Below are positions 34,690 to 42,260 of a DNA stretch of 64,000 bases, in pieces; within the stretch, counting starts at the first letter, position 1, and the number at the start of each line of letters is the position of its first letter. The notes below the pieces were generated by a model that did no database searches, was not told where the DNA came from, and saw only the letters and a program-made list of their open reading frames with translations. The DNA is from Novosphingobium sp. JCM 18896 (GTDB lineage: Bacteria > Pseudomonadota > Alphaproteobacteria > Sphingomonadales > Sphingomonadaceae). A program made the translations under genes and the position numbers. The DNA is taken from NCBI RefSeq assembly GCF_025938095.1, contig NZ_JAPCZF010000003.1, forward strand, positions 62,001 through 126,000, in the 5' to 3' direction.

Positions 34690-35679
34690 ATGACCGTGCA
34701 AAACGTCAATCTGACCGGCCTGGACCTGCGCGCCGAAATCGATCGCCTGCGCGTGGAGCGCAAGGCCGTGATCCTCGCGCACTATTACCAGAAGCCCGAG
34801 ATCCAGGACCTGGCGGACTTCGTCGGGGATTCGCTCGAGCTCAGCCGCAAGGCGGCGGCGACCGATGCCGAGGTGATCGCCTTCTGCGGCGTCAAGTTCA
34901 TGGCCGATACCGCCAAGATCCTGAGCCCCGAGAAGATCGTTGTCCTGCCCGATCTCGACGCCGGCTGCTCCCTCGAGGATTCGTGCCCGCCCGAAAAGTT
35001 CAAGGCCTTCCGCGAGGCGCATCCCGATCACATCGCGCTGACCTACATCAACTGCTCGACCGAGGTGAAGGCGCTCAGCGATATCATCGTCACCTCGTCG
35101 AGCGCCGAGACGATCCTCTCGCAGATCCCGTCCGAGCAGAAGATCATCTTCGGCCCCGACCGGCACCTCGGCGGTTACCTCAGCCGCAAGTTCAACCGCG
35201 AAATGCTGCTGTGGCCGGGCGTCTGCATCGTCCATGAGGCTTTCAGCGAGCGCGAACTGCTCAAGCTCAAGGGCGAGCATCCCGAAGCGCCGATCGCCGC
35301 GCATCCCGAGTGCCCGCCGCACATCATCGACCATGCCGACTATGTCGGCTCGACCAGCGGCATCCTGCAATATGCCAAGACGATGGAAGGCGACACGCTG
35401 ATCGTCGCGACCGAGCCGCACATCATCCATCAGATGGAAAAGGCGCTGCCGGGCAAGACCTTCATCGGCGCGCCGGGTGCCGACGGCAACTGCAACTGCA
35501 ACATCTGCCCCTACATGGCGCTCAACACCATGGAGAAGCTCTACCTCGCGCTGCGCGATCTCCAGCCGCGGATCGAGATCGAGGAAGGCCTGCGCCTCGC
35601 CGCGAAGAAGAGCCTCGACGCCATGCTCGAGATGGCCAGCGGCACCCTGGGCAAGGGCGATCTCGGCGCGCGGAGCTGA
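34690..35679 (+). CDS. nadA: Quinolinate synthase NadA
   Basis: NadA condenses iminoaspartate with dihydroxyacetone phosphate to quinolinate in NAD synthesis, using an oxygen-sensitive [4Fe-4S] cluster. The 329 residues carry VILAHYYQKPEIQDLADFVG at the N-terminus. The three cluster cysteines lie in LDAGCSLED, IAAHPEC and NICPYMALNTM. GPDRHLGGYL and YVGSTSGIL are substrate-binding segments. nadB and nadC are not in this window. Confidence 0.97.
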   Translation: MTVQNVNLTGLDLRAEIDRLRVERKAVILAHYYQKPEIQDLADFVGDSLELSRKAAATDAEVIAFCGVKFMADTAKILSPEKIVVLPDLDAGCSLEDSCPPEKFKAFREAHPDHIALTYINCSTEVKALSDIIVTSSSAETILSQIPSEQKIIFGPDRHLGGYLSRKFNREMLLWPGVCIVHEAFSERELLKLKGEHPEAPIAAHPECPPHIIDHADYVGSTSGILQYAKTMEGDTLIVATEPHIIHQMEKALPGKTFIGAPGADGNCNCNICPYMALNTMEKLYLALRDLQPRIEIEEGLRLAAKKSLDAMLEMASGTLGKGDLGARS

Positions 35680-35730
35680 CATTGTTGTGAATTTGCCACA
35701 GTCTATGTTGTGGTGGCGTCAGTTAATGAG

Positions 35731-35753
35731 AGTCGATTGCATTAGCATCGACT
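35731..35753. promoter_or_regulatory. Inverted repeat upstream of the TonB receptor
   Basis: A perfect 7-bp inverted repeat (AGTCGAT / ATCGACT) with a 9-base A/T-rich spacer lies about 40 bases before the receptor start. Its position and the receptor/PepSY gene pair suggest an iron- or siderophore-responsive operator, but the sequence is not a clear Fur box. Confidence 0.4.
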
Positions 35754-35794
35754 GAAGGCTAGGCGGCGCTCCTGATTTCCAGGGGTTGCCTGCC

Positions 35795-37972
35795 ATGCTT
35801 CGTTCGTCGTTCCTCGTCTCTTCCGCGCTGCTCGCGATCGTCGCTTCGCCGGCCTTCGCCGAGGATGCGCCCGACGAGACCATCATCGTCACCGCCGCGC
35901 GCACCGCGCTGCCGCTCAACGCGCTGCCGCTGACCGTCGACGTGATCGGCCGCGACGTGCTCGACCAGCAGATGACGATCGGCGGTTCGGTGACCGACGC
36001 GGTCGCGACCCTGACGCCCTCGTTCTCGCCGACGCGGCAGAAGCTTTCGGGTGCGGGCGAGACCCTGCGCGGGCGTTCGCCGCTCTATGCGATCAACGGC
36101 ATCCCGCAGTCGACCCCGCTGCGCGACGGCAGCCGCGACGGCTTCACCATCGACGGCTTCTTCATCGACCGCGTCGAGCTGATCTTCGGCTCGAACGCGC
36201 TGCAGGGCATCGGCGGCACCGGCGGCATCGTCAACCAGGTGACCGTCGGCGCGCCGCAGGAAGAGGGCCTGTCGGGCCGCACCCTGCTCCAGGCGACCGC
36301 CGACAACGGCTTCACCGGCGACGGCATCGGCTACAAGGCCGGCGGCCTGCTGCAGTACAAGGCGGGTGCCTTCGACATGACCGTGGGCGCGGTCTACGAG
36401 AAGCGCGGTGTGTTCTACGACGGCCAGGATCGTCGCGTCGGGCTCAACCTGACGCAGGGCGAGACGCAGGATTCGAAGACGACGAACGTCTTCGCGCGCC
36501 TCGGCTACCAGGTCACGCCGAGCGGCCGCCTCGACCTGATCGCCAGCCGCTTCGAGATGAAGGTCGACGGCGATTTCGTGCCGCTGGCGGGCAATCGCAC
36601 GACCGGCGTCCCGACCAGCGCCGTCGCGGGCACGCCGCCGGGCAAGCCGGCCGCCAATCGCACCGAAAGCGTCTCGCTGACCTATACCGACAGCGACGTC
36701 GCTGGCGGCAACCTGATGGCGCAGGTGTTCTTCAACCGCAGCCGCGATACCTTCGGCGGTGAGGTCGTCACTCAGGCGACCTTCCAGGATCCGGCGATCG
36801 CGCCGATCGGCACGCTGTTCGACCAGTCGCAGAACCGCTCGCGCAAGCTCGGCGCCAAGTTCAGCTACGAGCGTACCTTCCTCGACGCGCTGACCACGAC
36901 GATCGGCTTCGACGCGCTGTTCGACAAGACCGAGCAGGCGCTGATCGCCACGGGCCGCGTCTGGGTGCCGCCCAGCGATTTCCGCAGCCTCGCGCCGTTC
37001 GGCCAGGCCAACCTCAAGCTGTTCGACGGCAAGCTGCGCCTCGCCGGCGGCGTGCGCTGGGAGAACGTCGAGATCAAGATCGACGATTTCCGCACCCTGG
37101 CTTCGACGACGGCGGTCGGCACCAATCCGGCGACCTTCGGTGGCGTGGCCGTCTCGGGCGGCAAGCCCAAGTTCAGCGATGCGCTGATCAACGGCGGCGT
37201 CATCATCGAGCCCTGGGCCGGTATCCGCGCCTATGCCTCCTATGCCGAGGGCTTCACCGTGCCGGACATCGGCCGCATTACCCGCGCGATCAACACGACC
37301 GGCATCGACATCGACAACTACCTCGACATCGAGCCGATCGTTTCGAACAACCGCGAGATCGGCGTCGAAGTGAAGCGCGGGCCGCTCGACGCTTCGGCTA
37401 CCTATTTCTGGTCGTCGAGCGACAAGGGACAGCTGCTGATCCAGGGCACCGACCGCAACTTCGACGTCCAGCGCCAGCGGGTCGAGATCGAGGGCATCGA
37501 GATCAACCTGCGCACCGAGACCCCGATCGACGGCCTCAAGCTCGGCGTCGGCTATGCCCACATCAAGGGCCGCTTCGACAGCGACGCCACCCGCAACGCG
37601 CCCGACGGGATCGTCGATACCGATCTCGACGGCGTGAACATCTCGCCCGACCGCGTGAATCTCTCGGCGACCTTCAACAAGGGGCCGATCTCGGCGGTGC
37701 TGCAGTCGCAGTTCTACCTGTCGCGCACCTTCAACGCCGATGCCGGCAAGCCGCGCCCCGATCAGCGCAACAACTTCGGCGGCTACAACGTCACCGACGC
37801 GTCGATCCGCTACCAGACCGAAGGTCTCGGCGGGCTGACCTTGAGCGTGCAGAACCTGTTCGACAAATTCTACATCGACTATTCGAGCGATACGCGCCTG
37901 CCGACCGACAACCTCGCCTTCTTCGCGGGCCGCGGCCGGACCTTCACGCTGTCGTGGGACTACAGGTTCTAA
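35795..37972 (+). CDS. TonB-dependent receptor
   Basis: This 725-residue outer-membrane receptor starts at ATG 35795 with AGGGG ten bases upstream; a TTG three codons earlier is less likely. A signal peptide ends SPAFAED. A plug domain follows with ETIIVTAART, NGIPQSTPL and ELIFGSNALQGIGGTGG, then a long beta-barrel ending in WDYRF with the terminal aromatic. It is followed 10 bases later by a PepSY protein, a pairing usual for ferric-siderophore uptake. The ligand cannot be named. Confidence 0.92.
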   Translation: MLRSSFLVSSALLAIVASPAFAEDAPDETIIVTAARTALPLNALPLTVDVIGRDVLDQQMTIGGSVTDAVATLTPSFSPTRQKLSGAGETLRGRSPLYAINGIPQSTPLRDGSRDGFTIDGFFIDRVELIFGSNALQGIGGTGGIVNQVTVGAPQEEGLSGRTLLQATADNGFTGDGIGYKAGGLLQYKAGAFDMTVGAVYEKRGVFYDGQDRRVGLNLTQGETQDSKTTNVFARLGYQVTPSGRLDLIASRFEMKVDGDFVPLAGNRTTGVPTSAVAGTPPGKPAANRTESVSLTYTDSDVAGGNLMAQVFFNRSRDTFGGEVVTQATFQDPAIAPIGTLFDQSQNRSRKLGAKFSYERTFLDALTTTIGFDALFDKTEQALIATGRVWVPPSDFRSLAPFGQANLKLFDGKLRLAGGVRWENVEIKIDDFRTLASTTAVGTNPATFGGVAVSGGKPKFSDALINGGVIIEPWAGIRAYASYAEGFTVPDIGRITRAINTTGIDIDNYLDIEPIVSNNREIGVEVKRGPLDASATYFWSSSDKGQLLIQGTDRNFDVQRQRVEIEGIEINLRTETPIDGLKLGVGYAHIKGRFDSDATRNAPDGIVDTDLDGVNISPDRVNLSATFNKGPISAVLQSQFYLSRTFNADAGKPRPDQRNNFGGYNVTDASIRYQTEGLGGLTLSVQNLFDKFYIDYSSDTRLPTDNLAFFAGRGRTFTLSWDYRF

Positions 37973-37982
37973 GGGGGCTTTC

Positions 37983-39047
37983 CTGAAGACTCTCGACCTC
38001 CTCCATCGCTGGATCGGCGGGCTGCTCGGGCTGGTGCTCGCGCTGCTCGGCCTGTCGGGCGCGATCCTCGTGCACGAGGACGCCTGGATCATGCTGCCGC
38101 ACGCCGGCGATGCGCGGATCGCCGATACGGCGCAGATCGCGACGACGGTCGAGCGGCTCATGGCCGATCCGGCGGCGCGTCCGCGCAGCATCAATTTCGC
38201 GAGCGACGAGTTCGGCCTGCACCGGCTGTCGTTCAAGGGCGATGCCGGCGCCTATGTCGACCAGGCGGGCAATCTGGTCACGCGCTGGTCGAGCCAGTGG
38301 GAGCGGCCCGAGCTGTGGCTGTTCGATTTCCACCACCACCTCTTCGCCGGCGACACCGGCGAGATCGTGGTCGGCCTGGCCGGGCTCGCCGGCGTGTTCT
38401 TCGCGATCAGCGGTGTGTTCCTGTGGTGGCGCACGCGCAAGACCTTCGAATTCCGCCTCTGGCCCAAGCGCATGAGCCGGCCGGCGATCGTGCGCCAGCA
38501 TCGCGATCTCGGCATCCTGGTCGCGCCGCTGGTCCTGCTCGTGACCTATACCGGCGCATCGATGGTGTTCCGCCCGGTCTCGGCGCTGGCGCTCGGTCCT
38601 TCGGCTCCGGCCATGATCGCGAAAGCGGGGAAGGCGCCGAAGGTCGACAAGACCAAGCTGGCGGATAACCCCGACTGGCGGGCGATCATCCGGGCGGCGC
38701 ACGCGCGGTTCCCGGACGCCCAGTTGCGCACGCTCGGCCTGCCGCGCCAGGGCAACGGCCTGATCACCCTGCGCATGAAGCAGCCCGACGAATGGCTGCC
38801 CAATGGCCGCACCATGCTCTACTTCGCCGCCGACACCGGCAAGCTTGTCGAAGCGCGCGACGCGCTGGCGCAGCCGGCCGTAGTGCGCGGCTACTACACC
38901 TTCTATCCGCTTCACGCGGCGAAGATCGGCGGGCTGTTCTATCGCCTGGTGATGACCGCCGTCGGCCTGGCGCTGGTGGTGCTCGGCAGCCTTGCGGTTT
39001 GGAGCTTCTGGTTCCGCCGCGGAACCGTGGGCCCGCGGATTTCCTAA
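37983..39047 (+). CDS. PepSY-associated transmembrane protein (possible CTG start)
   Basis: This protein has PepSY-TM features. An N-terminal membrane helix (DLLHRWIGGLLGLVLALLGL) leads into a periplasmic region, then a second helix after FDFHHHLFAGDTGEI, FFAISGVFLWWRTR, and further helices to the end. Such proteins pair with siderophore receptors and may reduce ferric complexes in the periplasm. The full first helix is reached only by a CTG codon at 37983, six to eight bases after AAGGGGG; the first GTG (38034) lies inside the helix. The stop overlaps that of the convergent SirB1-like gene. Confidence 0.85.
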   Translation: MKTLDLLHRWIGGLLGLVLALLGLSGAILVHEDAWIMLPHAGDARIADTAQIATTVERLMADPAARPRSINFASDEFGLHRLSFKGDAGAYVDQAGNLVTRWSSQWERPELWLFDFHHHLFAGDTGEIVVGLAGLAGVFFAISGVFLWWRTRKTFEFRLWPKRMSRPAIVRQHRDLGILVAPLVLLVTYTGASMVFRPVSALALGPSAPAMIAKAGKAPKVDKTKLADNPDWRAIIRAAHARFPDAQLRTLGLPRQGNGLITLRMKQPDEWLPNGRTMLYFAADTGKLVEARDALAQPAVVRGYYTFYPLHAAKIGGLFYRLVMTAVGLALVVLGSLAVWSFWFRRGTVGPRIS

Positions 39048-39844
39048 CTCTCGGCGATCGCCCGCAAGGTTGTGGTGATCAGTTCGCGCTTCTTGGGATC
39101 ACGCGTGACCTCGAGCATGGCGCTGAGGCTGCCGCGCGCGGCATCGACGTTCTGGAGCTGCAGCTGGAGCCTTGCGAGTTCCCACCAGGCATCGCCGTTG
39201 TCGGGCGCGAACAGGGTCATGCGTTCGTAGAGCGCCATCGCCCGCAGCGGATCGCCGCCGCGCTCGGCGCGCGTCGCCTGGTTGAGCAGCAGGCGCACCA
39301 GGGTGGCGCGGTTCGACATCGGCGCGACGTGCTGCGGGCCCGGCTTGCCGTCGGGGCCGAGCGCGCCTTCGAGCATCGCCGCGAGACGGTCGGCGGGGAC
39401 GGGCTCGCCGTCGTGGAACGGGTCGATCAGATAGGGCGTCTCGTCGCCGAGGCGCACGAGGACGTGGCCGGGGGTGTTGGTGACGAAGGCGGGCCAGCCC
39501 ATGCGGCGCGCAGCAGCGACGTAGAGCAGCGCGAGGCTGACGGGCAGGCCGCGCTTGCGATCGAGCACGCGGATCAGATCGGCGTTGAGCGGCGCGTCGT
39601 AGCTGTCGGAATCGCCGGTAAAGCCGAACTCGTCGTGGAACACCTGGGCCAGCGCCTCGCCCTGTTCGGCCGGCGTATCGGCGGCGGTGAAAGCGGAGAG
39701 GCGATCGCCGATGTCGTCGAGCATCGCGTAGTAGGGTTCGAGCGCGATCCCGTCGTGATCGAGTTCGCTGAGAAGCAGGGCGGCATTGTCGAGTTCGATC
39801 TCTTCGTCGTCGAGCAGGCCGAGCGTGGCAATTTCGGATTCCAT
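39044..39844 (-). CDS. SirB1-type transglutaminase-fold/TPR protein
   Basis: This 266-residue cytosolic protein has the SirB1 layout. A transglutaminase-like core (ALAQVFHDEFGFTGDS, then VLDRKRGLPVSLALLYVAAA, then PAFVTNTPGHVLVRLGD) is followed by C-terminal TPR-like helices (DPLRAMALYERMTLFAPDNGDAWWELARL). The usual active-site cysteine of transglutaminases is not present in this family. The ATG at 39844 was chosen over an upstream start because the family begins near ATLGLLDDEEI; no strong ribosome binding site is seen. Function is unknown. Confidence 0.85.
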   Translation of the reverse strand: MESEIATLGLLDDEEIELDNAALLLSELDHDGIALEPYYAMLDDIGDRLSAFTAADTPAEQGEALAQVFHDEFGFTGDSDSYDAPLNADLIRVLDRKRGLPVSLALLYVAAARRMGWPAFVTNTPGHVLVRLGDETPYLIDPFHDGEPVPADRLAAMLEGALGPDGKPGPQHVAPMSNRATLVRLLLNQATRAERGGDPLRAMALYERMTLFAPDNGDAWWELARLQLQLQNVDAARGSLSAMLEVTRDPKKRELITTTLRAIAES

Positions 39845-40003
39845 GGCCGATATATGGCCCTGCCGGGCGCGCTGCGCCAGTCCGGCTCGATTTCGCACAG
39901 TTTGATGCTGCAATAAAATTGTAACATTGAACGGATTGGGGCAACGGCGCGTTCAAGGGACTCGAAGTCCGCACGGGAAAACCGCATCCGCCAGATTGCC
40001 GCC

Positions 40004-41110
40004 TTGCCCTATCGCACCGAAGGATCCGCGCTCGACGCGTCGGTGCGGATTCTGCTGATCACCTCTCGCGGCACGGGGCGGTGGGTGATTCCCAAGGGCA
40101 ACGTGCCCACGGGCGTCGCGCCGCATGCGGCGGCGGCGCTCGAGGCCGAGGAAGAGGCGGGCATCGCCGGATCGGTCTGCCCGATCCCGCTCGGCTCCTA
40201 TCGCTATCGCAAGCGGCGCAACAACGGCGCCTCGCTGATGGTCGATGTCGACGTGTTTCCGCTCGCGGTGACCGACGAACTCGATCGTTGGAAGGAACAG
40301 GGCCAGCGCGAACGCCGCTGGTTCACATTGCCCGAGGCGGCGGAGGCGGTCGACGAGACCGACCTGCGCGATCTCATGCGCTCCTTCGCGTCATCGGAAT
40401 TCAAGGCAGCGGCCAGGCGCACGGGCGTGTTCCACCTCGTCGCGCAAAAATCCAAGGTGAGTAACATGTTCGCGTGGTTCCAGCGGCTTCTGCCGAAAAC
40501 CGGCAATTTTTTCGATATGTTCGAGGCGCACGGGGTGACGATCGTCGCCGCCGCCGATGCTCTGGCACGACTGTTCCAGGGCGGCGGCGCGCGCGCCGAT
40601 CACATCCGCGAAATCCACGAGCGCGAGCATGACGCGGACAACATCATCCGCGAAGTGCTGCAGACCGTGCGCAAGACCTTCCTCACGCCGTTCGACCGCG
40701 GCGCGATCACCAGCCTGATCGGGGCGATGGACGACGCCGTCGACGAGATGAACGCGGCCGCCGGCGCCGTGTCGCTCTACGACTTCGCCGATTTCAGCGA
40801 AGAGATGCGCGACATGACCGCGATCATCGTCGATGCCGCGCGCGTCACCGCCGAGGCGCTGCCGCTGCTGCGCGACGTCGCGCGCAACGGCCCGCGACTG
40901 CACGAGCTGACCGAGCGCCTCGTGCGCATGGAAGGCCATGCCGACGAGATCCACGACGCCGGCCTGAAGAAGGCCTTCGCCCAGTGCGGCGAGAACGAGA
41001 CCTTGAAGTTCATCGTCGTGCGCGAGATCTACAAGCATCTCGAGCGCATCGTCGACGCGCTCGAGGACGTCGCCAACGAGATCGACGGCATCGTGATCGA
41101 TCACGCATGA
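40004..41110 (+). CDS. Nudix hydrolase domain fused in frame to DUF47/PhoU-like domain
   Basis: One open frame encodes two domains with no stop between them. Residues 1-150 are a Nudix domain of the diphosphoinositol/dinucleotide polyphosphate type (RWVIPKGNVPTG, then AALEAEEEAGI, RYRKRRNNGASLMVDVDVFP and ERRWFTLPEAAEAV). From residue 155 a DUF47 protein begins, MFAWFQRLLPKTGNFFDMFE. The start is uncertain: TTG at 40004 is the only usual start codon in the frame after the last stop, and it has no clear ribosome binding site. The Nudix box has V and L at the places of the first E and the R. Pit follows with an ATGA overlap. It could be a true fusion or a Nudix gene whose own stop was lost. Confidence 0.6.
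   Translation: MPYRTEGSALDASVRILLITSRGTGRWVIPKGNVPTGVAPHAAAALEAEEEAGIAGSVCPIPLGSYRYRKRRNNGASLMVDVDVFPLAVTDELDRWKEQGQRERRWFTLPEAAEAVDETDLRDLMRSFASSEFKAAARRTGVFHLVAQKSKVSNMFAWFQRLLPKTGNFFDMFEAHGVTIVAAADALARLFQGGGARADHIREIHEREHDADNIIREVLQTVRKTFLTPFDRGAITSLIGAMDDAVDEMNAAAGAVSLYDFADFSEEMRDMTAIIVDAARVTAEALPLLRDVARNGPRLHELTERLVRMEGHADEIHDAGLKKAFAQCGENETLKFIVVREIYKHLERIVDALEDVANEIDGIVIDHA
40466..41110 (+). CDS. DUF47 (PhoU-like) Pit accessory protein, internal start
   Basis: This is the DUF47 part read from ATG 40466, which has an AAGGTGA ribosome binding site five bases upstream (40454-40460). That site suggests the protein is made separately whether or not the longer Nudix fusion is also translated. 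Its 214 residues form a PhoU-like helical bundle: EIHEREHDADNIIREVLQTV, TSLIGAMDDAVDEMNAAAGA, and the C-terminal REIYKHLERIVDALEDVANE. DUF47 proteins are regularly encoded next to Pit transporters and probably regulate them. Confidence 0.85.
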   Translation: MFAWFQRLLPKTGNFFDMFEAHGVTIVAAADALARLFQGGGARADHIREIHEREHDADNIIREVLQTVRKTFLTPFDRGAITSLIGAMDDAVDEMNAAAGAVSLYDFADFSEEMRDMTAIIVDAARVTAEALPLLRDVARNGPRLHELTERLVRMEGHADEIHDAGLKKAFAQCGENETLKFIVVREIYKHLERIVDALEDVANEIDGIVIDHA

Positions 41111-42123
41111 CGCACGAGTTGGCGTTCCCGCTGCTCGTCGGGCTGATCCTCGTCGCGCTGGCGTTCGATTTCCTCAACGGCCTCCACGACGCGGCGAACT
41201 CGATCGCGACCGTCGTTGCGACCAAGCTGCTGAGCCCGGTCAAGGCGGTGATCTTCGCTGCCGTGTTCAACTTCGCCGCCTATTTCCTGTCGATCATCTT
41301 TCCGGCGCTGCACAAGGTGGCCGAGACGATCGGCTCGGGGCTGATCGAGCAGCACCTGGTCACGCCCGGCGTGGTGTTCGGCGCGCTGATCGGGGCGATG
41401 TTCTGGAACGTCGTCACCTGGCTCAAGGGCATCCCCTCGTCGTCGAGCCATGCGCTGATCGGCGGGCTGATCGGTGCGGGCACGGCCCATGCCGGTATCG
41501 AGGGCATCCAGTGGTCGGGCCTCAACAAGACCCTGCTCGCGATCGTGCTGTCGCCGGTGCTCGGCATGATCCTGTCGATGTTCATCATGCTGCTGACCTC
41601 GTGGATTTTCCGCAATTCGACCTCGCGCGCGGCCGAAAGCTCGTTCCGCTTCCTCCACCTGTTCTCCTCGGCCGCCTATTCGCTGAGCCACGGGCTCAAC
41701 GACGCGCAGAAGACGATGGGCATCATCACCGTGCTGCTCTACTCGACCGGCTACCTCTCGGGTAAGTTCGAGGTGCCGCACTGGGTGGCGATCTCGTGTT
41801 ACGTCGCGATCGCGCTGGGCACGATGTCGGGCGGCTGGAAGATCATCGAGACGATGGGCAGCCGCATCACCAAGCTGTCGCAGCACCAGGGCTTCGCCGC
41901 TTCGACCGGCGGCTCGATCATGGTCTTCTCGGCCTCGCTGCTGGGCATTCCGGTCTCGACCACGCACACGATCACGGGCTGCGTGATCGGCGCGGGCACC
42001 GCCAAGCGCGCCTCGGCGATCCGCTGGGGTGTGGCGCAGAGCGTGGTGGTCGCCTGGGTCATCACGATCCCGGCTTCGGCTGCGGTGGGTGCGGCGTTCT
42101 ACCTGCTGACGCGGGTGTTCTGA
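41107..42123 (+). CDS. pit: Inorganic phosphate transporter, Pit family
   Basis: This 338-residue inner-membrane protein is a low-affinity, proton-coupled phosphate (metal-phosphate) symporter of the PHO4 family. The two inverted family signatures are FLNGLHDAANSIATVVATK near the N-terminus and LSHGLNDAQKTMGIITVLLY in the second half. About ten hydrophobic helices are seen. Its ATG overlaps the DUF47 stop. No Pho box is visible upstream of the pair, consistent with use when phosphate is sufficient. Confidence 0.95.
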   Translation: MTHELAFPLLVGLILVALAFDFLNGLHDAANSIATVVATKLLSPVKAVIFAAVFNFAAYFLSIIFPALHKVAETIGSGLIEQHLVTPGVVFGALIGAMFWNVVTWLKGIPSSSSHALIGGLIGAGTAHAGIEGIQWSGLNKTLLAIVLSPVLGMILSMFIMLLTSWIFRNSTSRAAESSFRFLHLFSSAAYSLSHGLNDAQKTMGIITVLLYSTGYLSGKFEVPHWVAISCYVAIALGTMSGGWKIIETMGSRITKLSQHQGFAASTGGSIMVFSASLLGIPVSTTHTITGCVIGAGTAKRASAIRWGVAQSVVVAWVITIPASAAVGAAFYLLTRVF

Positions 42124-42255
42124 TCCTCCCCGGTACGGGGAGGTGGCAGCCCGTAGGGCTGACGGAGGGGGTTATCCGGCAAGCACAGCCTTAGCCGAGA
42201 GCCCCCTCCACCACGCCGCTTCGCGTCGCGGTCCCCCTCCCCGTGCCGGGGAGGA
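42124..42255. repeat. Palindromic intergenic repeat, copy C (inverted)
   Basis: This 132-bp member of the repeat family lies in the convergent gap between pit and the DUF885 gene and starts directly after the pit stop. It is in the opposite orientation to copies A, B and D: its reverse complement reads GGGGAGGGGGACCGC near the start, like theirs. Terminal arms are intact. Confidence 0.9.
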
Positions 42256-42260
42256 TTACC

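Noticed and set aside
35759..38236. 825-codon open frame opposite the TonB receptor
   Set aside because: It mirrors the barrel codons, has no family features, and the plus-strand receptor is unambiguous.
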